From contig PMIJ01000206.1 in the NCBI GenBank assembly GCA_003157015.1, forward strand, positions 1 to 36,283: DNA of 36,283 bases. Direction: 5' to 3'. The position numbers and the translations under genes were made by a program. Source of the DNA: Bacteroidales bacterium (GTDB lineage Bacteria; Bacteroidota; Bacteroidia; Bacteroidales; VadinHA17). Below the pieces are notes generated by a model. It was given only the letters and a program-made list of their open reading frames with translations, was not told the DNA's origin and made no database searches. Shown one piece after another: positions 9,019 through 16,933 of the stretch; within the stretch, counting starts at the first letter, position 1; each line of letters opens with the position of its first letter.

Positions 9019-10686
9019 TCAAATACCTTCAATCCCTGGTTCCTTTTCTTTCAGGATCAGATACCAGTTACCATTCTCTATCAGGGCTTCCTGTCCAATA
9101 ATAAAAAACAGTTCTTTAAGATAAGCATGGTGCTCATCTGTCTTCAGAACGGTTGAACTCACCTGTTTAATCTTTGTTTCGGCTTTCTGATAAAGAACAT
9201 ACATAAGATCATATTGATTAAGCAACTGGTCATAACCTTTTATTTGAATAAAAGCTCTGATCAGGGCAAAAATACTTAACAATGTTCCGATAAGTACCTG
9301 AAGATAATTCATGTTATTGTCTATTGCATAGAATTTTTCTAAAAAGAAAATGGAAAGAAGAAGTGCAAATGCAATAATGAAAGATATATTCGAAACTATA
9401 TGATATTTATACAATTTTCGAGTCATCGTCCTGATTGATGATTCAAAGAAATCTGCCTGATTTTTCACCCAGTTTGTTGTGAGACTGCCGATTGTTGCGG
9501 AAGTTAATGGTTCACAATTATAGTTAATCCCATAGATTGATGAAAGAATGTGCTCTATCCATGTAAACTCTTTCCTGTGAATTCTTAAAATGTAATCCGA
9601 AACATTGTGACTTATGCCTGCAATATTCCAGTAGAACTGAATTCTTAGCGCTTCAGCTAATGTTCTGTTATACAAATATTTTGCATGGTCTTTTGTTATC
9701 CTGGAATAAAAATATATAATACCTGCCAGAACAATTAGAATCATTATAATTATCAGGACTGATTCTTTTGTCCATAGATTGGTGTATATCGTCAGGGAAA
9801 TTACAATAAACAATCCAATTATAAATAACCATATTACAGTATGTGTATATCTTTTATGAAACCGGAGTGCCAGTAAATCTAAAACTGAGTACGAATTCAG
9901 AATCGATTTCTGGGGAGCATCAAGTTTCTCCTCATTGATTATTAGAAGACTTTTTGACCTGGTGCGGGCTTCATGACTAATTTTTACTGCATCAGAATTG
10001 ATCTCCTCTATTTTCTCAAGAGCCTCTCTGATCGTAGAGTCTTTTAAAACTGTTTCAAGTGACAATTGAATATCCTGCGTCTGAAGTGCTGAAGCCTGGT
10101 CAATAGATGCATTTCTCTTACATGGCAGTACAAAAACACTTCCCTCATATTCAAATGTGCTTTTTGCCACATCACTTTCATCTCCAGTTCTTTTATATTT
10201 AACAATATCGGCAGTTCCACCTTTTTTGCCCTCCTGTCTGTCCCAGAGAGCTATTAGTATCAAAGAACTATCGGCCACAAATTTTCCTGTTTCCAGATAA
10301 TGTTCGGCTCTTTCTGTTTTTCTGCAATTGCAGCCTACACAAAACTTCCTTTTTGCCTGTTTCAACAGATCATCAAACTCTTTATCAGAATCGTTCTCAA
10401 AGTCATTTTTATATTCTTCATCTTCAAAAGGAAGAGGAATAATCAGTTCAAATCTTTCTTTATATTTTTCATTGGTTTTTTTCAGATCTAAAAAAATATT
10501 GGCAACAAATCTGTCTGCTCCTTCTGCAACCGATGAAAACAAATAAACAGGAGAATTAGGATATTCTGCAGCCAGATCTTTAAACAACAGTTCGATCTGC
10601 TTTTTATGTTCCGGGGTGGTTATAGCGTCAAGATGACCCACAACGCCCACAGTAATTGGTATCTTTTCTAATGCTGCAGTTCCCAT
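9019..10686 (-). CDS. SLOG-domain protein with C-terminal SLATT-like transmembrane effector module
   Basis: 555 residues. The N-terminal Rossmann-like domain (about 8-200) has GVVGHLD (14-20), SSVAEGADRFVA (51-62) and ALWDRQEGKKGGTADIV (146-162), which fit the nucleotide-binding SLOG superfamily (TRPM/LOG/DprA relatives). Two TM hairpins follow, about 283-302/307-326 and 432-450/461-480. The C-terminal part, with a helix after the last TM and the ending GQEALIENGNWYLILKEKEP, resembles SLATT domains, membrane effectors found with SLOG and SMODS nucleotide systems. From family knowledge, a nucleotide signal bound by SLOG may trigger membrane disruption. It is encoded 43 bases after the phosphoesterase stop on the same strand. 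No cyclase or NUDIX gene is adjacent, so the ligand source is unknown. Confidence 0.75.
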   Translation of the reverse strand: MGTAALEKIPITVGVVGHLDAITTPEHKKQIELLFKDLAAEYPNSPVYLFSSVAEGADRFVANIFLDLKKTNEKYKERFELIIPLPFEDEEYKNDFENDSDKEFDDLLKQAKRKFCVGCNCRKTERAEHYLETGKFVADSSLILIALWDRQEGKKGGTADIVKYKRTGDESDVAKSTFEYEGSVFVLPCKRNASIDQASALQTQDIQLSLETVLKDSTIREALEKIEEINSDAVKISHEARTRSKSLLIINEEKLDAPQKSILNSYSVLDLLALRFHKRYTHTVIWLFIIGLFIVISLTIYTNLWTKESVLIIIMILIVLAGIIYFYSRITKDHAKYLYNRTLAEALRIQFYWNIAGISHNVSDYILRIHRKEFTWIEHILSSIYGINYNCEPLTSATIGSLTTNWVKNQADFFESSIRTMTRKLYKYHIVSNISFIIAFALLLSIFFLEKFYAIDNNMNYLQVLIGTLLSIFALIRAFIQIKGYDQLLNQYDLMYVLYQKAETKIKQVSSTVLKTDEHHAYLKELFFIIGQEALIENGNWYLILKEKEPGIEGI

Positions 10687-10729
10687 TTCCGGTATTCAGA
10701 TAATATTTAAAGATACAATAAAGCTTAAG

Positions 10730-11752
10730 TCATTCTCCTAAGAATAAGTGTATTTCTTCCTCTTTGGTTTTCCCTGTTAAAGCGCTGACGGTTGATATTC
10801 CAAGTTCGTTTTTTTCAGGATATATTTTTAATACCCGAAGCAATCCATTGCCGGATCTTTTATCTGATCCTTCTGATTTTTCATCCTGGAAGTCACTCAG
10901 AATTTCAAATACCTTCCTGTTTCTCAACGTATCAGCAGGATCTTTTAATATAACTTCTTTTTGGAATGTTCCTTCCTTATGGCCGCACAAGACGAGTATG
11001 ATATTAGGGCTCTTTTTTACAAGTTTCTTGAAGATTTCCTCTGCATTATTACCCTTTAATTTGCCATTGTTATCTTTTCCGTCCATTTTAAAAGTATTAA
11101 GATCATCAAGCCGTTTCCCGTTTCTGTTAAGATAATCGTGAGTGACCAGAATAACTTTTCTCGAAGCATTTTGGGATATTATGCTGTTTGCCCATTTTAA
11201 AACTGAGCTTCTGGGAGCCAACTCAAGATTCATTATCAGATATTTGTAATCTTTATAATTGAAAAGGCAGTAATAATTATCGATCTCCCCGGGATTATAG
11301 AATCCTCCGCTCCACCACGAACCGGGTTTATCAAAACGCGATACCGGGAAGTATTTGTGAAGTAATTCGGTATGCCGGATTCCATCATAATAATTTTTAT
11401 CGGGGTTTTTCATGTCATTGTCTCCGTATACAATGGAGTAAGAAATTCCAGCATTTTCCAGAATTTTAAATGATTTGTCGGCGACTTCCCAGGCGTATTC
11501 TTTATTGTTGTTTGTCAGATCACCCAGCTGAATTGCATATTGGATATTAAGAGGATCTTTATTCTCCACAATCCAGTCCATCTGCTTATAAAACATTTCA
11601 GGGTATTTGGAAGAGTAATGCTGGGTGTCGGGAAGAATAATAATAGAAAAGAAATCATCATTGTTTAAAAATGATAAGTTTATCAGAGACTGAAACAAAA
11701 TCAGGACGATAAGAATACGGCTTTTTATTGTTTTCATAATAAAGACAAACAT
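10730..11752 (-). CDS. Calcineurin-like metallophosphoesterase, exported
   Basis: Up to 340 residues. A second ATG five codons in (11735-11737, MKTIKSR) is a better start because it gives a classical signal peptide (hydrophobic to about residue 29). Motifs: ILPDTQHY (D42, H45 for the longer start), QLGDLTNNN (G77-D78), YGDND (110-113), VTHDYL and CGHKEG, in the order of calcineurin-like phosphoesterases. The third motif is normally GNH[DE]; here it reads GDND, so both the metal-binding Asn and the catalytic His position are changed. It follows susD by 90 bases in the same direction and may release phosphate from a ligand taken up by the SusCD pair. Periplasmic location is inferred. Confidence 0.82.
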   Translation of the reverse strand: MFVFIMKTIKSRILIVLILFQSLINLSFLNNDDFFSIIILPDTQHYSSKYPEMFYKQMDWIVENKDPLNIQYAIQLGDLTNNNKEYAWEVADKSFKILENAGISYSIVYGDNDMKNPDKNYYDGIRHTELLHKYFPVSRFDKPGSWWSGGFYNPGEIDNYYCLFNYKDYKYLIMNLELAPRSSVLKWANSIISQNASRKVILVTHDYLNRNGKRLDDLNTFKMDGKDNNGKLKGNNAEEIFKKLVKKSPNIILVLCGHKEGTFQKEVILKDPADTLRNRKVFEILSDFQDEKSEGSDKRSGNGLLRVLKIYPEKNELGISTVSALTGKTKEEEIHLFLGE

Positions 11753-11790
11753 ATTCCATGTTAAAATGTTTCAATTTATTCGATCCAAAA

Positions 11791-11819
11791 GGGTTAACCC
11801 AAAGTAATATTTAATATTA
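11791..11819. promoter_or_regulatory. Two adjacent palindromes between susD and the phosphoesterase gene
   Basis: GGGTTAACCC (11791-11800) is a perfect 10-bp palindrome, and TAATATT-T-AATATTA (11805-11819) is a second one with 7-bp arms. Both lie in the 90-bp gap before the phosphoesterase start. They could be a regulator site or a weak intra-operon processing hairpin. There is no clean TAnnTTTG box beside them. Confidence 0.3.
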
Positions 11820-11842
11820 TTGTTTAAAAGTGGAACAGCCAT

Positions 11843-13396
11843 TTAATAACCCGGGTTTTGAGTGATTAATCCATTTGAAACATTTATCTCCTGCACCGGT
11901 ACCGGAAACAGTAATTGGTACGGCTGAACATCTATAACACCTGCATATGCTTTGGCATAGTCCATCCTATTTATGAATCTTCCTGTCCTTAAAAGATAAT
12001 TTCGTCTTAACCCTTCAGTTGCAAGCTCAACCCGCTGTTCATGCCATATTGCCTTTCTCAGGTCAGATTGATTCGACGCAATAACATCCGGAAGCAGCGG
12101 ATTGGGAGTTGGTATTGTATAGGCACATGATATCCGTTGTGGATCAGTTAAAGGAGTAAGCCTGGCCCTTGCCCTGACCTGATTAAGAAGATTCAGAGCC
12201 GAATCAGGTTTCATAACCTCATTCAGGGATTCGGCATAAAGCAGTAAAACTTCCGCATATCGCATATACCTCCAGTTTATTTCCCAATTATTATAGTCGG
12301 CATTAATACAGGATCTTTCTGACCATGGTATCCAGGCTTTGCGGCAATTGAATCCTGTTAAGGAATATCCGTTCTCAACTGTATAGTTATTGTTTTCATC
12401 TATCGGGAAAACATCTCCCTTGAACATAAATGTGTAAATGATCCTCGGATCTCCGGGTTCAAATTCATTGAAGAGGTCCTGTGTTGGTGTATCAAATCCC
12501 CATCCACCTGCTCCATAATCCCTTGGCATTCGGTAGGCAGCAGTCCATGAGCACAAACTGCCATTTTCAATATTGTTTTTATGCTGGATCTCAAAAATAG
12601 ATTCATTGCAGTTTTCTCCTTCATGCCGGAAAATAAAGCCAAAATCATTAACAAGCGCGTACTGGTTCGAATTAACAACCTGGTAAAAAGCATGATTAGC
12701 CTGCTCAAACTTATTCTCTGTTATATAAACTTTCCCCAGCATCGACCATGCGGCTCCTGAAGTTACTCTTCCCGACTCCCAATCATTTTTTGTAGGAAGT
12801 GTTGTAGCTGCAATCAGATCGGATTCTACCTGGTTCCAAACCTCAGCAACAGGTGCCCTTTTGAGGTTTAACTGATCAGGGTCAAGATATTTGTTAACAA
12901 GTGGGACATCACCATAAGTTGTCACCAGATGATAATAACATAATGCCCGGATAAATTTTGCCTGGTTGACGATTACTCTGATAGCATTCGTATCCGTACC
13001 ATTTGGCATTCCTGTGGATTTTTCAATAACCTTATTACATCTTGAAATTATAGAATAACAATCAAACCAGAGTCCGGCAGTCCAACCATTATTGGCAGTC
13101 TGCATGGAATAGGATACGGGAGTAAGATCATATTGATCATCAGCCGTACTGCCTTTATCTGCGTCATCTGAACCAATATCCCCTAATCCCCAGAGGTCTG
13201 TCTCAAAATTCCAAATTCCACCCAAGGCAGCATAGCAGGCGACAAGTCCGGTTTCAAGCTCTCCCAGGTTTTGAAAATAATCAGCTTCAGTCAAGGCACT
13301 TGTAGGTTTCTGATCAAGGAATTCTTTTTTGCAGGAAGCGGCAAAAAAGAAAACTATCAAAAGGAATAGTATTCCAAAAGAATATATTTTTTTCAT
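11843..13396 (-). CDS. susD-like: SusD/RagB-family outer-membrane nutrient-binding lipoprotein
   Basis: 517 residues. The N-terminus has a lipoprotein signal with lipobox FAASC and the acylated Cys at 22, followed by KKEFLDQKPTSALTEADYFQ, the usual start of SusD mature proteins. The C-terminal half has the RYAEVLLLYAESLNE helix and the ELATEGLRR stretch, and the end LFPVPVQEIN...ITQNPGY is the standard family close. It is a surface lid that hands ligand to the TonB-dependent partner, encoded 21 bases upstream. Usual length for the family. Ligand unknown; no glycoside hydrolase lies nearby, which argues against calling this a complete polysaccharide locus. Confidence 0.95.
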   Translation of the reverse strand: MKKIYSFGILFLLIVFFFAASCKKEFLDQKPTSALTEADYFQNLGELETGLVACYAALGGIWNFETDLWGLGDIGSDDADKGSTADDQYDLTPVSYSMQTANNGWTAGLWFDCYSIISRCNKVIEKSTGMPNGTDTNAIRVIVNQAKFIRALCYYHLVTTYGDVPLVNKYLDPDQLNLKRAPVAEVWNQVESDLIAATTLPTKNDWESGRVTSGAAWSMLGKVYITENKFEQANHAFYQVVNSNQYALVNDFGFIFRHEGENCNESIFEIQHKNNIENGSLCSWTAAYRMPRDYGAGGWGFDTPTQDLFNEFEPGDPRIIYTFMFKGDVFPIDENNNYTVENGYSLTGFNCRKAWIPWSERSCINADYNNWEINWRYMRYAEVLLLYAESLNEVMKPDSALNLLNQVRARARLTPLTDPQRISCAYTIPTPNPLLPDVIASNQSDLRKAIWHEQRVELATEGLRRNYLLRTGRFINRMDYAKAYAGVIDVQPYQLLFPVPVQEINVSNGLITQNPGY

Positions 13397-13417
13397 AGTC
13401 TTAAGTTTAACAATAAA

Positions 13418-16400
13418 TTAAAATGTAACAGTAAATCCGAGAGTAAATTCCCTTGTCTGCGGGAAAAAGTTATTCCAGTCATACCCTGCCTCAATAAGCG
13501 GAGACCCATTGGCTCCGGCCTCAGGATCAATTCCACGGTACCTGGTAAATGTCAGCAGGTTTGTGCATCCCGCCCATATTCGGCCGTTACTGATCATCAT
13601 CTTGTTACATAGTTTTTTTGGAATATTGTAACCAAACTGAAGGTTTTTAAGACGCAGGTATGAGCCATCTTCAACAAAGTAGGATGATGGCCTGAAATTG
13701 TCGTTCTGATCTACAGTCGTCAGTATTGGATTTGAATTGGTAGATCCGGGTCCATTCCATGCGTCTTGGTAAATGTATTCATATTCCTGGCCCGAGCCAA
13801 CGAAGTTAAGATGACGCCACATCCCCATATCAAAAATATCGTTCCCGTAGGACCCCTGGAAGAAGATGGATAAGTCAAAAGCTTTGTAACCAAGATTCAC
13901 ATTGAATCCATATGTAAGTTTAGGCCATGGAGATCCTATATCTGTCTGATCATTGTCATCAATTTTTCCGTCACCATTCAGGTCTTTGAACTTGAAATCA
14001 CCGACCTGGGCATAGGGTTGAATTGGCTCGCCCTCGGGTGTCACATGGCTCTTTACCCAGAAGTCTGACTGGAAAACACCCTCAACCACGTAACCGCGGA
14101 AATAACCTATAGGTTTTCCGACTTCAGTGCGGCTGAAAGCATAATCAATCGGCTTATTCCCCATTTCAAGGCTTGTAACAGTGTTATTGAACACCGAACC
14201 ATTAATTGAAGCACCGTACGTAAAATCACCTGATTTTTCCTTTAATTCCAGGATTATTTCGAATCCTTTATTTCTTACAGATCCGGCATTTGTATAAGGA
14301 GAGGCCGTCGAGGGATAGCCTGAATACCAGGGAACAGGTACCTGAAGAAGCATGTTCCTGGTATCTTTGATGTAATAATCGGCTGTAAGAGTAAGGGCAT
14401 TTTTCAGGAATGCAATATCTACTCCGATGTTTGTCTGCTGAGTTGTTTCCCATGTTATGTTTGGAGTGCCGATTGTGCTGACTGTATATCCCTGATAAAC
14501 CTGATCTCCGAATATATATCGGGTGGGCAGCCACCAGTCGGGCGAATTTGAAGAGACCTGAGAAACATAGGCAGAATTGACCGGCAGGCTGGAATTACCT
14601 ATCTGGCCCCATCCACCTCTGAATTTAAGGTTGCTGATTATCTCCTGATCCATGTTTTTAAAAAAATCTTCCTTGCTTAAATTCCATCCCAGGGAAAAGG
14701 AAGGGAAATTGCCCCACTTGTGACCAGGTCCAAACCTTGAAGAGCCATCCAGTCTAAGACTTGTTGTAAGAAGATACTTTTCGCGGTATGAATAATTCAG
14801 ACGGCCAAGGTATGACATCAAAGTAATAATAGAGTAGGTGCCTGAGAGTAGAGGGTTTAAAGTTGCAGCATTAAAAGTTCTTACCTCAGGATCATTTGAT
14901 GGCGTGCTTTGTTTGGAACCGTTCATATTCCTGTTATCGGTATATTCGGATGTGAAACCCAGAAGGGCAGTCAAAGAATGATCTGTTATTTTTTTTGAGT
15001 AGGTTAAAGTATTCTCCCATATCCAACCATATGAAATTCCATCATACTCAGAGACAGTCTGGACCGGATTATTCCAACCGGGAGAAGACGAAACATAAAA
15101 TTGCGGAGAAAAGTCGGATGTTTCGTTATAGACGCTACTAAACCCCATGCTTGACCTGAATTTAAAATCTTTTAAAATGGTTATTTCAGTGAAGATGTTC
15201 CCAACAAGATTTAACCGGGATTGAGTCCAGTTTGACCTCTCTATATCCAATAGTGGATTTCCTCCACCTATACTAGAGGCAGAATACCTGTCGTAGATGT
15301 AATTCGGATCATTAATGCTGACTGAATCCTTTGTCTGGTAAACGGGTATCAGGGGATCTGCACTCATAGCGGTCCCGATTGGTCCGTTATAATCGTTGTT
15401 CTTTCGCTTATCATATGTTATTCCAAGGTTTTCTCCGATGACAATGTTTTTGCCTACCGTGAAATCAGTGTTCAATCGAAAAGAATATCTCTGATAACCA
15501 TATCTTCTGACTGACCCGTCTTCATTCAAATATCCTATATTGGCTGCATAATGGGCATATTTTGTACCTCCATTGATTGAAAGATTGTAGTTCTGATTGA
15601 GGGCATTTTTATTACGGATCTCTTTATACCAATCAGTATATGTACTATCATTATATTCCTCCATCATATATCTCATTGTGTTATAATTGCTTATCAGAGT
15701 TTTAAGCGGGACAGTGGTACCAGAATCCGGGTGCGTACGGAGATAACCATTTGTATAACAAGTAACCATATAGTCCTTAAATTCTTCCCTGTTCAGCACT
15801 GGTGGAATTCTGATTATATTTTTAAAGCCGAAACTGGAACTGAAAGTTACCCTGGGTACTCCTTCAGTTCCCTTTTTAGTTGTAATAAGAATTACACCGT
15901 TAGCGCCTCTGGAGCCGTAGATAGCCTGTGCAGAAGCATCCTTGAGAATTTCGACGCTGGAAATATCATTGGGATTCAAAAAATTAAGGTTGAATTCACC
16001 CTGACTCGGATCTATCAAAACTCCGTCAACGACATAAACAGGATTGTTATTATTTACTGTTCCAATGCCACGAATGCGAACTATCGGTTCACTTCCAGGT
16101 GCCCCTGATAATGAAGTGATAATCAGACCAGGCACTTGTCCCTGAAGAGCCGACTCAATATTCACAGGAGTAGATTTTTCAATGTCCTTTGCTTTTACAG
16201 TTGAGATTGCACCTGTCAGATCCTTCTTTTTAATAGTACCATAACCTGTTACAACTACCTCCTCCAGGGTCAGTACGTTTGGAGATAGCTTAATATCAAT
16301 AACAGCCTGACCTGACCATGTAAACTTTTCTGTCAGGTAGCCGATGAAAGAGAATATAACAACAGTACCATTCTCGGGTTTCGGCAAACTGAAATTCCCG

Positions 16401-16576
16401 TTCAGGTCTGTTAAAGTTCCCATCTGGGTGCCCTCAAATATGACGTTTACACCGGTTATAGGTTGGCCTGTTTTGGCATCTGTTACAATTCCGGTTACGT
16501 ATTGCTGCTGAAACGAACTATAGGCTATCGAAGTGCTGATTGCCAGTACGAAAAAGAACGAGGATAGTAGTTTCAT
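13418..16576 (-). CDS. susC-like: SusC/RagA-family TonB-dependent outer-membrane transporter
   Basis: 1052 residues. Signal peptide (about 1-22), then a carboxypeptidase-regulatory-like domain (about 27-105, VTGIVTDAKTGQPITGVNV), then the plug starting LEEVVVTGYGTIKKKDLTGA and continuing with VRIRGIGTVNNNNPVYVVDG and SVEILKDASAQAIYGSRGA. A long beta-barrel follows, ending in FTLGFTVTF with a terminal Phe as in outer-membrane barrels. First gene of the minus-strand group susC-susD-phosphoesterase. It has no sigma/anti-sigma or hybrid two-component regulator next to it in this window, so its control is not visible. The 357-bp upstream gap carries a TIR gene relic rather than a recognisable susC promoter. 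Confidence 0.96.
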   Translation of the reverse strand: MKLLSSFFFVLAISTSIAYSSFQQQYVTGIVTDAKTGQPITGVNVIFEGTQMGTLTDLNGNFSLPKPENGTVVIFSFIGYLTEKFTWSGQAVIDIKLSPNVLTLEEVVVTGYGTIKKKDLTGAISTVKAKDIEKSTPVNIESALQGQVPGLIITSLSGAPGSEPIVRIRGIGTVNNNNPVYVVDGVLIDPSQGEFNLNFLNPNDISSVEILKDASAQAIYGSRGANGVILITTKKGTEGVPRVTFSSSFGFKNIIRIPPVLNREEFKDYMVTCYTNGYLRTHPDSGTTVPLKTLISNYNTMRYMMEEYNDSTYTDWYKEIRNKNALNQNYNLSINGGTKYAHYAANIGYLNEDGSVRRYGYQRYSFRLNTDFTVGKNIVIGENLGITYDKRKNNDYNGPIGTAMSADPLIPVYQTKDSVSINDPNYIYDRYSASSIGGGNPLLDIERSNWTQSRLNLVGNIFTEITILKDFKFRSSMGFSSVYNETSDFSPQFYVSSSPGWNNPVQTVSEYDGISYGWIWENTLTYSKKITDHSLTALLGFTSEYTDNRNMNGSKQSTPSNDPEVRTFNAATLNPLLSGTYSIITLMSYLGRLNYSYREKYLLTTSLRLDGSSRFGPGHKWGNFPSFSLGWNLSKEDFFKNMDQEIISNLKFRGGWGQIGNSSLPVNSAYVSQVSSNSPDWWLPTRYIFGDQVYQGYTVSTIGTPNITWETTQQTNIGVDIAFLKNALTLTADYYIKDTRNMLLQVPVPWYSGYPSTASPYTNAGSVRNKGFEIILELKEKSGDFTYGASINGSVFNNTVTSLEMGNKPIDYAFSRTEVGKPIGYFRGYVVEGVFQSDFWVKSHVTPEGEPIQPYAQVGDFKFKDLNGDGKIDDNDQTDIGSPWPKLTYGFNVNLGYKAFDLSIFFQGSYGNDIFDMGMWRHLNFVGSGQEYEYIYQDAWNGPGSTNSNPILTTVDQNDNFRPSSYFVEDGSYLRLKNLQFGYNIPKKLCNKMMISNGRIWAGCTNLLTFTRYRGIDPEAGANGSPLIEAGYDWNNFFPQTREFTLGFTVTF

Positions 16577-16701
16577 ATTAGCCAGGATTATTTAGTGCTG
16601 ATTCTTTTTGTTGTATTGTAGAAGTTTAGGTTCTCATAAAATGGAGATAACTGTCATCTCATCTTTAATCGCGGACGCGTTTCCGCTCTTCAGCGCCCTG
16701 A

Positions 16702-16823
16702 AAAACCCGCATGCCCACCTGTCACCTTTTGAATCTTTCTGGCGAAAACTGACAAATATCCCCAAATGAATTAGTGCAGAGATACATGCCGTGATAGTCC
16801 GATCATTGCAATAAATTTAGGAA
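16702..16823 (-). pseudogene. Decayed 5' end of a further TIR gene with its leader
   Basis: This part of the 357-bp gap upstream of susC aligns by eye with the first codons and leader of the TIR genes starting at 19288, 21844 and 25145. CTTTCTGGCG (16735-16744) corresponds to the YRQKD codons. TGCC-GTGATAG (16787-16797) corresponds to the start region with ATG changed to ACG. CATTGCAATAAATTTAGGAA (16804-16823) matches the leaders of the 21844 and 25145 genes almost exactly. A CAAA (TTTG on the coding strand) follows at the same distance as in the intact genes (16840). The reading frame is broken and only about 30 codons remain. The rest of the gap (16577-16701) shows no feature I can name. 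Confidence 0.6.
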
Positions 16824-16884
16824 ACTTATGAATACGAGTCAAATTTATTTTAGATGACTAGCGTTTTAGAGAGGGGGAGAATCC

Positions 16885-16932
16885 TATGAGTTAGAGACTT
16901 AGAGATGGAGATCCTAAGGGACTAAGAGACAT
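16885..16932 (-). repeat. Degenerate octamer tandem repeat (consensus AGTCTCTN on the minus strand)
   Basis: Six eight-base units such as AGAGACTT, AGAGATGG and AGGGACTA (plus strand) run in register right up to the stop of the TIR gene ending at 16934. The same octamer, in opposite orientation, occurs at the 3' ends of two other TIR genes (19461 and 22765). Confidence 0.6.
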
Positions 16933-16933
16933 A

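Noticed and set aside
11843..16576. Complete polysaccharide utilisation locus
   Set aside because: Only susC, susD and a phosphoesterase are present; no glycoside hydrolase, lyase or dedicated regulator is seen in the window.
16577..16701. susC promoter
   Set aside because: I found no TAnnTTTG with a -33 partner here; the nearest match (16840-16847) belongs to the TIR relic leader and has no -33 box.
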